DNA of 64,000 nt from Varroa destructor. Its lineage: Eukaryota; Arthropoda; Arachnida; Mesostigmata; Varroidae. The DNA lies in assembly GCF_002443255.2 (NCBI RefSeq), contig NW_019211455.1:46254960-46318959 (forward strand), read 5' to 3'. This document shows positions 24,323 through 36,042 of the stretch, one piece after another (the stretch's first letter is position 1; each line of letters begins with the position of its first letter). The position numbers were made by a program, and so were the translations under genes. The notes under the pieces were generated by a model. The model saw nothing but the letters and a program-made list of their open reading frames with translations. It did not search any database and was not told where the DNA came from.

Positions 24323-27300
24323 AACCCTGAATTGCTCACACCTGACCGGCCTGACGCCGAGACGTAGGCCTTAACTCGTTGCGTTCTTATTTTTTTATTC
24401 CACTGCGTTCGGTCTGTTACTCCGTTACACCCGCTTTTATTTGTTGTTGTTTATTAGCTTGGCCGATGTCTTATCACCCTGCGTTATACCATTACCTTGT
24501 GCGATATTCTTTATGGTCACAGCGTCACGCATATTACGGTAAACAAATTTTACCGAAACACCCCTTGCCTCATTCACTTACTCAGTCTTTATTCAGATCT
24601 GTATATTCAAATCTAATCCTAAAACAACGAGCTTATCTGCTCGGGCTAAATTAAGAATTTTTGTTGTACTTACTTAACCCTGTTATCTCGTATGCAGATT
24701 TTTCGTTGTCATCCAGCATCCACTGTGTTTTAGTGAATCCGCTGGATCGTTTTAGAAATTCAGTTGCAGTGCCTCAATAGTTTTATTTCTTTGTCTCAGA
24801 CATCCGTCTGATCCAATTATTGTGCTTCAGACGCCTTTACACCTGCGATCGGTTATTCCATGTTCTGATTACAATGAAGGTATTACTCTGCTACCATAAA
24901 TTCCCTCCTCGTGATGGAGTAATGGGTAACGTGTTTTTTTTTTTTAAAGTTAAAAACACAAAGTCTAAGTTTTAGTCGAGCCAAAAGCAGCCATGATGGC
25001 AAGAACGCCTCTGAAACTACATCAATTCATTGTGCTCATCAAGTTATTCTGCAGCCTCAGGGTCTGAAATTGATCTTCACTTTCTACAGTGGAACTTACC
25101 AATGAAATCAATAAATGATATTGTAAGGATCGATTTTTTTTTCTTTTAAATGTACGGCTACGAAATGTGTTTGCTTAGTACGATATGATCCAGGTATAAA
25201 CTTGTTTACGAATCACTCGGCTGTGTGTGTTCCTGCGTCTGCTCTTCATTGTTGCATCGAACAGCAATGGATAGAAAAATACCGAAACGATCTTAAAGTC
25301 GAACGTTCTATTTTGAAAATCAGTCACCTGACACATTGAATGCGAACTGCGGAATCTCATAATACAAATCGTTCCCAAGCGTCACAACATAAAAGCTCAA
25401 TGTACACTTTAACTGGCATAATTAATCGATCTCGCTACACGCGAGTATTGCGCATAGATTACTGTCGTTTTATATAACGTAAGGTTTTTTTTGTCGTTCG
25501 CCGATTTTTACTCGAACTTTATGAAAATCTTCTTCGATCCCTCACCCAATTTATATATTCCTACTCTTCAAGTTCCTTCAGGACTGCTTCATCGATCTTT
25601 GTGCAATTTAGCATTGTTGCGCTAGAAACGACGTTGTCGTTCTATTGGGCATCTTCTGTTGAATCACTTCGTTTTCTTCCTGGGGTGATACACGTACTTT
25701 TATTGATCGTTATGTTTTACACGAGGGCTTCTTTCAACAAAACGTATGGTCATCTTTGGATGAAAATTTGATTTCGGCGTGGCTTTTAAGGCTACCCATT
25801 TCATGCGTTGTCTCCTACCAACTTCGAAGCACCATCTTTCACTCCGCGTCGGAGCTCCTGTTGGGGCTACGTGTTGCCCTCTGCCGGGCCAAATACTCAA
25901 AAATAATTAGAACCCATGTTCCGTTGTGCGTATTACTTAATGTATGAGATACCAGGCCTGAGATTGCGAATTTCCACTATAGATAACTACCTTGAATATA
26001 TAGAATTTAATTAATCTATAGTGGAAATTCACAATTTACTTTTTCGGCCAATTAACGAGCTTGTTTTGTCACCCAAAAATTCTGATCGACCTCGGATGGC
26101 CTATTTTGGGTGCGAGATACCCTTTTTGAACTTATTTACTAAACTTCGAGTACTTTTCCTAGTTACATAATCTTCGTTGTGCATAGCATAAATATCCCAG
26201 ACTGGTTCTACAAGTGTTTGACGACGGCAAAAGGCGCAGTAAAATAGGTATTGAAAATGTACGTTTTTTTTTAGCAGAAACATGCTTTGAACCCAAACTT
26301 TAGGTGAATATCTCTTTACTATACAGTGTAAATAGAGCATGCTGATAGAGGGAAGAAAAATCATTTTCGAACAAAGCATAATAAGGATTCTAGAAGCAGG
26401 CGAACGACGGAGAAATAAAAGGTATTAAGATGAGGTTGTTACGGTTGTATTTCCTACTGGGGCTAACGAGCAATTTCTAACGCAAAGGAAGCTGTTGTGA
26501 TTGGTTTTACTGTTATTGTATTGATAAATTTATTTTATTTTTTATTTAAAATTAAATTGTTTAAACTTAGGCGGGCGTATATAAGTAGGAGGTAACAAGA
26601 TATTGTATATATATTAAGCTTTATTGGAACCAGTCGCGTATATGCGAACCCAGAGCACTTCATAAAAATTTACAAATCGCCGGTTCCCAACCGTTTTAAG
26701 ATCGCGTTTTCCAATCTACTAGATTGCATTTTAGACAATACTGTAAATTTTTCTATGGTCCCTGTAACGAATCTTGGAACTTTGGAAGCCCATAGGGCTG
26801 CGTAACTTCCTGAGCACTCCGTGGATGATACTTAATCGTTGTTGTTAATTAATTTATGTTTACGGTTGACTTTGGCGATCTAAAGACAGTCCTCGAATTT
26901 TTTAGCCGAAGACTCAAGCGTCTGAAATTCTATTCCAGGTTTCTTTTAATAATAATAATAATTAATACTTAAAGTATTGTCAAGCGTAACTGGCTTATTA
27001 CACTTTTTTCTTTTAGTTATTGCGCAGCATGTTGTTTTTCTTTGATTGAATTCTTGTTAATCTAATTGATTATCATAATAGTTATCTGTTCCCGAATTGG
27101 TCCTAGAGTAGCTTACCTTTTTGAAGCCTGCTAACTGTCGCTTTCAAATAAAAGCTTGTTTTGATCAACGGTTGTTATCTTAAACACTTCTTTGTAGTTA
27201 CAAACGAGTTCCCAAAATTACCATGATACTAGGCTAATTCCAAAACATGTTCTGTTACGCCCCCTCCCGCAAAACTACGAATTGTTTAGCGTTTGATTAG

Positions 27301-27733
27301 CCGCACTCGTGTTTTTGAGAGGTAGGAAATGAGAGTCGAGGGGGGTGAGTTGAAGGAGCGCGCGAAGACTGAGGAGGGGTGAACGAAAACAAAAGAGGTG
27401 AAAGTACAAACTCGCAAATGAAAGTTTTTTGAAATGGAACTGCCTAGTAGCGTAAGAATGCTCGTGGACGAAGCCATCATCTATTCCACGTCAATCGACC
27501 ACCATGGATAGGATAAGAAACGATCTATTGACGATCATGTTAAGAGTAGCGCCTAGCAATCTTAGTATTCTGGTAGAAACTCAGCTTGTATACTTGTGAG
27601 GAAAGCGTAATTTTCAATTTGTGCCATGGCCTCCGCCTTGGTCAAGAAACGGATCAACATTTTTTCGTGGTTGTCGTGCAGCCTGCTTTTCTATTGATAT
27701 CCTTAACTTGTCTTTTGCTGAATATTTTTGCAG
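24323..27733. other. Intergenic DNA
   Basis: No gene I can support. It holds a 22-nt-arm inverted repeat at 25963-26035 (listed separately), an (AAT)n run at 26950-26964, and many short AT-rich frames. Confidence 0.5.
25963..26035 (-). repeat. Inverted repeat, 22-nt arms, 29-nt spacer
   Basis: Arms 25963-25984 and 26014-26035 (core TTTCCACTATAGAT) match at 21 of 22 positions. The single mismatch is C/A on the plus strand, which becomes a G-U pair if the minus strand is transcribed. The size is in the range of a small hairpin RNA, but a relic of a transposable-element end is equally possible. Confidence 0.5.
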
Positions 27734-27826
27734 GAGGATAAGCGTAGCAAAGTTTTTACTTCTATTTCTTCAGCTCAAGCGCGTCAAAATTGTCGTCTGT
27801 TCTGGCCGCACCTGAACAAGGGCTGA
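27734..27826 (+). CDS. Candidate terminal exon, unknown gene
   Basis: After a good acceptor (GCTGAATATTTTTGCAG) one frame stays open for 30 codons (EDKRSKVFTSISSAQARQNC...) and ends in TGA. A frame of this length is not rare by chance, and no upstream exon is established. A well-placed ATG (GCCATGG at about 27624) starts a 23-codon frame, MASALVKK..., but no good donor joins the two. Low confidence. Confidence 0.15.
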   Translation, partial: EDKRSKVFTSISSAQARQNCRLFWPHLNKG

Positions 27827-27902
27827 AGAGTCGCACGACAAAAACGTTCAATAGTCATAACTATGAGCCCACCATTGAGTTTATGCTGTTGCTGACGGCA
27901 TC

Positions 27903-27922
27903 GTTGTTGTTGTTGTTGTTGT
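27903..27922. repeat. (GTT)n microsatellite
   Basis: About six GTT units in intergenic DNA. Confidence 0.85.
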
Positions 27923-28270
27923 TAACGGTATAGTGAGATAATCATGGTTGACTGATCAACAGCGTTGCTGTACAAGTTGAAAGTTGACAAGACATTGCCC
28001 TTTACCTTACACCAGCCACATAAAACCGTTTTCGTCTATCTTTGGTTAATAGAACTGTATACCACAATCACGGCTTAGAGGTGATTTAGCAACTTGGATC
28101 GATAGTTAATCTTTACGTGGCTAAATTGATTTATTTTCATAATGTAATGACATAATTTAGTAATGATGTTCGTTTACACGATTTATACATGAGGGGACTA
28201 CTTAGACTCAAAGGTGAAATCAAAGGCTTGTTAGTGGCATTTCAGTTAATTGATGAAGACCTCTTCATTT

Positions 28271-28310
28271 TCGAAAGGCTCCTATCACCCTATAACCTGG
28301 TATCTTCAAC
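28271..28310. repeat. 40-bp seed of the downstream mosaic array
   Basis: This 40-mer (TCGAAAGGCTCC...TATCTTCAAC) occurs identically at 29174-29213 inside the mosaic array, about 900 bp away. Here it is single-copy, so it may be the parental sequence or an outlying copy. Confidence 0.85.
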
Positions 28311-28792
28311 CTTCAATCTTTCCTGTGCATGTTGGTGTTTACAATAGGTTCATGGGCGATTATTAAGTTGCAACCATTAGTGCCACGTTTATCAAGAGTT
28401 AATTAAGGACCTGGGAGAAGATTAGTAAAACAGCAAGCGATTCAAGACGTGATGAAGTAGGGAGGACCAGTCGTCTTGTCAACGTTAACTGGATCGAGCG
28501 GCACTGGATTCTTTAGAAATTTTGCCTATGCAAATCCGTCGTCGCATCGACGTCTGTTCATAACGCTTTGCGTATGGCATCTCATCAATCGATTAGTCGG
28601 ACTCTTAGGTGTTAAAGTCGCTATAAGTATCGTTATCTTCAGAGTAAAAGGCGGTATAGAAAGATTATCACTCGAGTTCAATAATATGAAGGATCTGTTG
28701 GAAACGCAATAACACAAGGACTTATCAATACGTATAATACGCAAGGAGGAATACATAAATTTGTGTTTTCTACGAGTCTCTTACAATATATA

Positions 28793-29097
28793 CATAAAGA
28801 AGTTTGATCAGTATACGTATTTTAAAGTATTAAAATATATATTGTGTTATTATACCGGAAGGATTTGCGCATACTGCGTTGGATGAAAGAAATATCATAT
28901 ATAATATATATAATATATAATATACCATAATATATATATATATATATATATTATGGATTACGACCTCATATTATATATGATATTTCTTTCATCCAACGCA
29001 GTATGCGCAAATCCTTCCGGTATAATAACACAATATATATTTTAATACTTTAAATGAGTATACTTAAATGAGTATACTGATCACCAACTTCTTTATG
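28793..29097. mobile_element. Foldback (MITE-like) element with long terminal inverted repeats
   Basis: The left arm (28793-28907) and right arm (28968-29097) are inverted copies. An 87-nt block (28821-28907) is identical to its partner. The right arm is longer because of a 14-15-bp internal tandem duplication (AATGAGTATACTT). The termini read CATAAAGAAG...CTTCTTTATG and both abut TA, as expected of TA-targeting Tc1/mariner-type MITEs, although the flanks are TA-rich so this is weak. The centre is a second AT palindrome, CCATAATATA...TATATTATGG (28925-28956). There is no coding capacity. The near-perfect arms indicate recent origin or conversion between arms. Confidence 0.8.
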
Positions 29098-29126
29098 TAT
29101 ATATATATATATAATATTTCATCCAC

Positions 29127-29861
29127 CATGAGCAGATAGATTTGGATGAGCAGATTTGTAAGCAGTAATCTCTTCGAAAGGCTCCTATCACCCTATAACC
29201 TGGTATCTTCAACTTCAAGCCGTCCTTCCTGGTATATCTTCAACTTCAAGCTGTCCTTCCTGGTATATCTTCAACTTCAAGCTGTCCTTCCTGGTATATC
29301 TTCAACTATTTGTAAGCACAGTAATCTCTTCGAAAGGCTGTATATCTTCAACTATTTGTAAGCACAGTAATCTCTTCGAAAGGCTCCTAAACTATTTGTA
29401 AGCAGTAATCTCTTCGAAAGGCTCCTATCACCCTATAACCTATAACCTGGTATCCAACTTCAAGCCTCTGAAGGCTCAACCCTCTGAAGGCTCAACTATG
29501 ATTATCTAGCATGAGCAAAGCCTCAACTATTTGTAAGCATGAGCAAAGCCTCAACTATTTGTAAAGTTACTTCAAGCCTCTGAAGGCTCAACTATGATTA
29601 TCCAGCATGAGCAAAGCCTCAACTATTTGTAAGTAAAAGCCTCAACTACTTGTAAGCATGAGCAAAGCCTCAACTATTTGTAAAAGCCTCAACTACGTGT
29701 AAGCAGTATTGCTCAACTATTTGTAAAAGCCTCAACTACGTGTAAGCAGTACTCTTCGAAAGGCTCCTATCACCCTATAACCTGGTATCCAACTTCAAGT
29801 CTCTGAAGCCTCAACTATGATTATCCAGCATGAGCAAATAGATTTGTAAACAGTAATTCTT
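29127..29861. repeat. Scrambled mosaic tandem-repeat array
   Basis: The array is built from a few reused modules in changing order: GTAAGCAGTAATCTCTTCGA plus the 28271-type block; a 31-bp unit (TTCCTGGTATATCTTCAACT) three times at 29222, 29253 and 29284; CTTCAAGCCTCTGAAGGCTC plus a GATTATCCAGCATGAGCAAA block; and GCCTCAACTATTTGTAAGCA-type units many times. Modules join at short shared words such as CAACTA, GTAAGCA and GAGCAAA. The edges match each other (CATGAGCAGATAGATTTG at the left, CATGAGCAAATAGATTTG at the right). No long open frame crosses it in a conserved way. Confidence 0.9.
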
Positions 29862-30274
29862 AATGAGCTCGTAATTAAATTACCAGCAATTTGTGTATTT
29901 CCAATTTTAGCACACTCTTTCGCACACACAATTTTCGCTGCTAAGTAAGTATCCAACGTTTTTCATTCAGCATCTCCATTCAAGCTCATCGACTTATCAC
30001 CAGTTTCCATCATCGAAAATCACCAGTTTCCATCATTGAAAGACTCACCAGATATAGCAATAGACATCAACCATCTTTTGCGCGACAAACGTTTTATCAC
30101 GATTGCACCTACAGTTTGTGTGCCATCTGCTCTGAAGGAAAGCTGTTCCGTCCTGCTTCGCCTCCGCTACGTTACCGTGTTGAAGACATGCACGATTCCT
30201 GCGTATACAAGGTGAAGAAACCCGCTACAACGCGGCGCTGCCTAAACCGAACTCACTGTCGAAACGCTGCGTAC
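29862..30274. other. 3' flank of the 165-codon ORF
   Basis: This lies between the mosaic array and the basic ORF. It contains a short direct duplication (ATCACCAGTTTCCATCAT, about 29997 and 30020). I found no AATAAA on the minus strand. Confidence 0.5.
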
Positions 30275-30772
30275 TTACTGACTTTGAAAGCGTTTCCGGG
30301 CCGCTCTCCACTGTTCCAACCGGCGTTGATTCCTTTCGAAATTCTCACTGTGGTCAAAGATGTGCTCCAGGTTCCTTTTTACCTGACCAACCTGCGCTGG
30401 GGATGGTCGGCCCTGTTGAGGCACTTGTTGAGATAGTTGCTGAGACGGTTGGGGTCCGTTAGGTAGGGAGCGTTCGCGTTGATTCGCTTGTGGAGGAACC
30501 ATTAGTTTTGTCTGCCGAGGCGGTCCTGTCTGTGGATCAGATGGTCGGGACGTTACTTTGTCAACTGCCTTCTGTAATTTTTTTTCAGTCTTTTCAAGAC
30601 TCATTAGGGCCGCTGTGCGTTGACGACGCCGAGGTTCCCGCTTTTGTTTCTTCGCCTTCATCGCGCCGCCGGAAAGTGTGCCGAAATCATTATCCTTCAA
30701 CTGTTGCTTACGACGTGAGGCCGAACTTTCGTATGCCCGGCCTAGCTTCGAAGGTCGGCGAATGCCAGTCAT
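30275..30772 (-). CDS. Basic, low-complexity protein of unknown function (165 aa)
   Basis: A complete frame from ATG (30772, A at -3) to stop, with an in-frame TGA three codons upstream that fixes the start on genomic DNA. It is more GC-rich than its surroundings. Residues 1-60 are very basic (KAKKQKREPRRRQR at 39-52), and 59-73 (LEKTEKKLQKAVDKV) could form a short amphipathic helix. Residues 75-130 are rich in Pro and Gln (QLSQQVPQQGRPSP). The C-terminus (132-165) is a charged segment, NLEHIFDHSENFERNQRRLE then QWRAARKRFQSQ. The pattern suggests a nuclear or nucleic-acid-binding protein, but I recognise no domain. It could instead be the gag-like remnant of a mobile element. A 98-codon plus-strand frame overlaps its 5' end and is considered weaker. 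Confidence 0.5.
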   Translation of the reverse strand: MTGIRRPSKLGRAYESSASRRKQQLKDNDFGTLSGGAMKAKKQKREPRRRQRTAALMSLEKTEKKLQKAVDKVTSRPSDPQTGPPRQTKLMVPPQANQRERSLPNGPQPSQQLSQQVPQQGRPSPAQVGQVKRNLEHIFDHSENFERNQRRLEQWRAARKRFQSQ

Positions 30773-30974
30773 TTTGTTTCAGGTTACTCAAACAGTTATA
30801 GCAGGAGATCTTCGTCTATGCAGGAACACTGGTGCGGTAGGACCGTCAGTATCGGCGAGTCAGCGTTACCCCTGCTTGGCCGCTGACGAGTTCAAATTTG
30901 TTGAAGATCTCAGCGTCGTTTTTTACTCAAATTTGCGACCATACTCTCAATATATATTGCATGGCATAGCCTGA

Positions 30975-33900
30975 TTTTCTAATGGATATCTTGGTTTGAG
31001 AATGCTTGGCGCGCTGATCATTACTTATATAGGTAATATTATGGAAAACTGTAATTTCGATTAAAACAGATGTTTAATGGGCTAGGCTGAGCATTGCTTG
31101 TTGATACGCACTTTGGCGCCCAGTTTTGATAATCAATGTACAAAACAGCATAATTTACGCGATCAGCTCTCCTCAAATCGTTGTAAATATGCAATTATTT
31201 TATATATTTACACGAAATTATCCACTCGAAAGAGACCTAGATGCTAAATTTAGAGGTTCAATGTTCCAAGTTCATAAACAGACATATATATAAAACATGT
31301 GTCCATACTAAGCAGGTGTGTGTCTTTGCTGGCTTTTGGCCAAAAGAAAACTCACTGGTTCAATCCCTGCTAACGACACAAAGTACAGGTTAGGCACGAT
31401 TAAATGAAAAAGCAATATCACATGAATTTATAATAAGACGAATGTCGCTGTGGACTAATCAGCATCATAAATGCGACGATAGATAAAGATACATAAAACA
31501 GAAACAGTTACTTTTATAGCCAAGGCAGTATCATTGAACGTGAACTCTACATATTTGGGCTTGCCGATCGACAGCGCGATTACTTCTACAATAAACTGAT
31601 GCCAACTAAAGGTCCACGAAATCCTTGTATGATAGCCATTTTATTAGAGTAGTCCTAATTATTCACCTTGACTGGCTCTGCGTCCTTTTTTAAAGGAAGT
31701 ATTTAAAGCGTATTTAAAGGAAGCTAATGATAGCCACCACTGGCGTGATCCTGACTGTTCTAGACTTTATCACTCTTCCGGGATTGCACTTTATTGCATC
31801 AAGTTATCGACATCAGCTTCGACGCCGGGACCTAGAAAATTCACAATATCACCTTAATTCATCGAAGCATCTCGACACAACGACAGACACGCAAATAAAT
31901 ATGGCTCAAGCTTTGCTCAGTCTCCAAATGAACTTGCCGACAAATTCGCCCACGCGATGAGAGTTTATATTATGACAGATGCTGCTGACCACAATGAAAC
32001 CTTTTCCGACCTCGAGAGGGTATTTTATTGTTCTGCCCCTATCCAAAACTACTAGATCAAAAAATCGTTTTGTTGCTAAAAATTCCTCCTGACCTATATT
32101 ATAGGAACTCGCGAATTTAATCACTGCCTTTATCGACATCGTTCTCTTGAACAGAAGCTCTTTTCCATGGGAACAAGGTCAAATATAGTCATCGGGCACC
32201 GGAAAATGCCATGGCTGGTCGCTTTCGAACATCCGATTCATCGCTGCTCGATTTATAGGCTGTGCGTGAAAGTAGAGGCTGCCGGTTCTTTCATGAACAC
32301 GACAGTGAATGCGGCGTAGGTGGCTAAACTGCTTGCGTCTTTTCTGCTCATTGTAGTTGCACAGCCATTCTGTCTGCCATGTTTTCTAGGCCTTTAGCGG
32401 AGCGTTGAGGCCAATGAGGTTATGGCTTCTGCCTCTTTGCCTTCATGGCGATGCCATGAAGCACTCGCACTTGTCATTTTCTCTTCGTACCAGCATCACT
32501 AAGTACGGAACGTGGCCGCCTCTCAGCTATTACTCCTAACGTAAAGCCGAACATGCTTCGATTAAATGTCAAAGATCTTGGAGCAGACGTCTTTTTTTGC
32601 GTCTGTCTTGGCTGATGATCTTTGTTGTTACAACGAGTGACGTAGGTGGGAATGATCAGGTAGAGTTTGATCGGGTAAATTGGTTTATTTGCTAGCACAT
32701 AGTCTACTTTTTCATTGCAGTTCTCATAATTAAACTCTGCTGTTATTATTCCAGTGATCAGATATAGTCGAATCGTCTAAATATAAATACACGTATACGT
32801 TATAAACTTTTCCGTTTCGATCCCCATGAAAATTTCTCCACAAAACATCTACGTGAACGTGCATTTATTGTGATATTTATGTTTGACATATATGTGTACA
32901 AATATGGCATGTAGTTTTCACAAGTATTTTGGCGCGACCACATACAGTGGTTTCTATATGAACAATAGCAGCTGCAGGGATTCCTTATGTTTTGCACTAT
33001 TGGGTTCCATATAGGTACACTGTACATGTGTGCGTTTTCGTATGTTCTCTTCATCGCGTTCTCTATCGAATGCATGTAGCTCGTCCCAGAGATTCATTGT
33101 GAACATCAGATCAAAGTGCTTAACCCTAACGACTGCGTACGATATTCTATGTGCTTGGCCTGTTCGCAGCGATCCGAGGTGCCTGAAAAACTCTGATAAG
33201 CTACGCTGGCAGGTATTCGGTTGATGTTCAGACAATTCGGATCGTTCCAATAAAATAATAAAGTATGCTTGCTGTTGGTTGCTGATAAGTCCAGTGGAAT
33301 TATAGATTTATTTCGATTCTTGGGCTTCTTGTGTTCATGCGGTGAAAGCCACATAACGAGCAGAACGAGGCAAACAATGATGGACAAGTCAAGTTCATGT
33401 CCCTATGACGATCAGGATGATCAGCACAAAAAAAGATTGACATACAAATAACAATGTTCTCTGCCATTTTTTGGATTCAAAGGTTGGCCAGAATACCTCG
33501 CTCTGCTAGACGAATTCGGTAGTGTTCCTTAACAGGTAGAAATTAGGCAGACTCGATCAGTTGGCTTTTATTCGATATATTTTACAGATTAATTTATGTA
33601 GCACACATATAACAACATGACGGTGAGATGATGGCCCTAATGAGGCACCAGGAAATCAGCCATCCAGTAAGCGGTTCACGTTCCACCTCCGCGATTCATG
33701 AAAATCGCTCCGGCTGAGCTTTAAACAAAAAGCTTTAAAATAGACTGAATTAACCACAGAAGTAATCCTTTACGAAACGGCTTGACGAAGTGCAAACGAG
33801 AAATTATTTCGAAAATATTTTACGTTTGTAGTCTTACGTAGATGTAGTACGGACGTAGAAAACTCTACATTGCATCCTACGGAGTAGGCTTTGAGCTGGA

Positions 33901-34584
33901 AAAGGCCCGACACTTCAGATTGAGATTTATATTTCCGAAACTTTTAACATAAACATTCTAACAAGAACTGGTTGAAAAGAGCACCAATGTAAACAAGTCT
34001 ACGGTTTAGTTCTTTTTTTTTTTTTTTCGTGTAAAAGGACGTTTATTCAAGCGCACGCTGCTACAATAACAGGTACCACAAATACGAAATGACATAATCA
34101 GCTTAACGAATGTTGCTTAAGTTGACAAATTGTCTTAGCACTTACTCTTCTAACTCAGGTTGATGCTATTGACACCCAAACGTTCCGAAAACAACTAGAG
34201 AGCCTTCCGTATTGACGTGCGTTCTCATTCGTTCTTTCACTATGAATGATGAAAGACGCGGGCACACTTAGCCGTGTCGTCATTGAACCCCATAATGTCC
34301 CTGCTTTAGATCACCTCATTCTCTCTTTACGATAAAAATATTTTTTTATCGTACGAAAAATTCCACCACTGACCAAACGCCATCAGCGGTAGGCTGATGC
34401 ATCATTTTTCTCCGTTCCGTTCAAACTGCTTTTGAAGACAACGGAACGCTAGAAAATATGTACAATGCAGCGCGAGCTTCAATTCGCTGAGCGTCAGAAG
34501 ATATGAGGATAAGAGCATTCTGCCGAATTAACGTGACTAAGACGTAACACGTCAAATGTATAGGTATACAGATAAATATATGTG
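30975..34584. other. Intergenic DNA
   Basis: No gene I can support. A box-B-like word (GGTTCAATCCC, about 31358) may mark a SINE relic. Overlapping frames of 90-98 codons on the minus strand at 32954-33387 have no recognisable domain and no convincing donor. A perfect 11-bp AT hairpin lies at about 34329-34353. Confidence 0.45.
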
Positions 34585-34594
34585 CATATATATG

Positions 34595-34637
<43 letters not shown>
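34585..34637. repeat. Compound (TA)n(TG)n microsatellite
   Basis: A TA run passes directly into about 14 TG units. Alternating purine-pyrimidine DNA of this kind can adopt Z-form, but no function is implied. Confidence 0.95.
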
Positions 34638-34641
<4 letters not shown>

Positions 34642-36015
34642 GGCTATATAAAGTCTGAACAAGTGGCTGTCAAGCGGCACTCGTCTGTTCCAGCCAGCGA
34701 CAAAAAAAAATCTTCTCTGTTGCTAGCAATCGTATAGCGAATGCGATATCAATGGAAGACAAGGATATAAAGCTATATTAAAACGTAGCGTAGTACTTTT
34801 ACTAGGGATTCAATTTGGGTCAAATACTTGTAGGTGGCACTTTTCTTCATGATAGTGATATTAATTATAACACTACCTTGTTGTAGTAATAATGTTGTAA
34901 TAAATAAATTGATTGTAATCATAACACTAAAATCTGTTGCAGAAGACTGCGTTTAAAAAATGCATGAATATCGCTGAAGTCATTGAGCAATAAAAGCAGC
35001 CAAATCCTGGAAAATCTCTCAGGATAAACGGTAGCCATGTTTGGTTTCAGGGAACTATATTGCTAGCATTGAAACGCAGTAACTAACGCTTGCGTTTCCG
35101 TCACCGAATGGCACGCTAGCTCTAGCTATCGTAGTGTATACGTGTCATGTTTGCGTCCTCCGAGATCGAATTCAAAGACTATTGAGCTACGATTCGGCAA
35201 GTTCTTGACATTAGCCCCTACGCCGTCCCGCTGCAATCGTAGTAATCTGGCTGTTTCCCTTGTAACTTAGTTGGGCTCCAGCCTTAATTTTCAGGTTCCC
35301 TAAAACACCTAAAGCATCACTGTGCCCCAGTTGACAAAAATGGATAGGCGGAACTGGGGGGTGGCCAGCCACATCTAATGATTGCTGGGCGATCGCTATA
35401 TTATCCGCCCATTTCAAACCACATATGCTTCAAAAAAAAGGAGTTCTTCTTGTTTTATCGTTTTGCCAAACTGCCACAATCGAATTTAGCCTCATCACTA
35501 ATAGCATAGCGAGATCGTCGATCAATGTGATGTAGATACGGCGTAAATCTGATCAACTATAGCCCGCTTAATCAGATCCATAAAGACTAGGTTGCCAAGA
35601 AGAACAGTTTCTCTAAAAGCCTTCCCTAATCGCGGCCCGTTCTGACGCTTTACTGAACGCACCTTTTCGCTCTTTTAAGATACCGAAAATTCAACGTTTT
35701 TTCATGTTTGCTTGCTGTTTCATTACACGTACCTCACGATACGCTATATGTATCTCGCGAACGTGCGCTTATGGCCCACATTTGAGATGCTACTTTCTTT
35801 ATAAAAGTGTATGTTCTTTGACTTTAGAAAAGATCTTTTTCGTCTAACTTCCATTATGCAACCTACATTCGTACCTTATACATTGGTCTCCACCAGAAAC
35901 GTCCAGCCTTAGTCCCGTCACTGTGCCATGAAACGTACGATGCAAGGATAGCAGCAAGCAAAAGCTAATCAGGGGGTTTACGGGCATTTCCAGCTTTCTG
36001 CCTTTTTCAGAAAGC

Positions 36016-36042
36016 GTACGACGACGACGACGACGACGACGC
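36016..36042. repeat. (ACG)n trinucleotide repeat
   Basis: About eight to nine ACG/CGT units. On the minus strand in the frame 36080-35844 it would read as an arginine run (RRRRRRRRR). That frame is otherwise unconvincing. Confidence 0.9.

Noticed and set aside
32954..33387. Two overlapping minus-strand frames of 93-98 codons
   Set aside because: They share sequence in different frames, have no domain and no good donor; at most one could be real and I cannot tell which.
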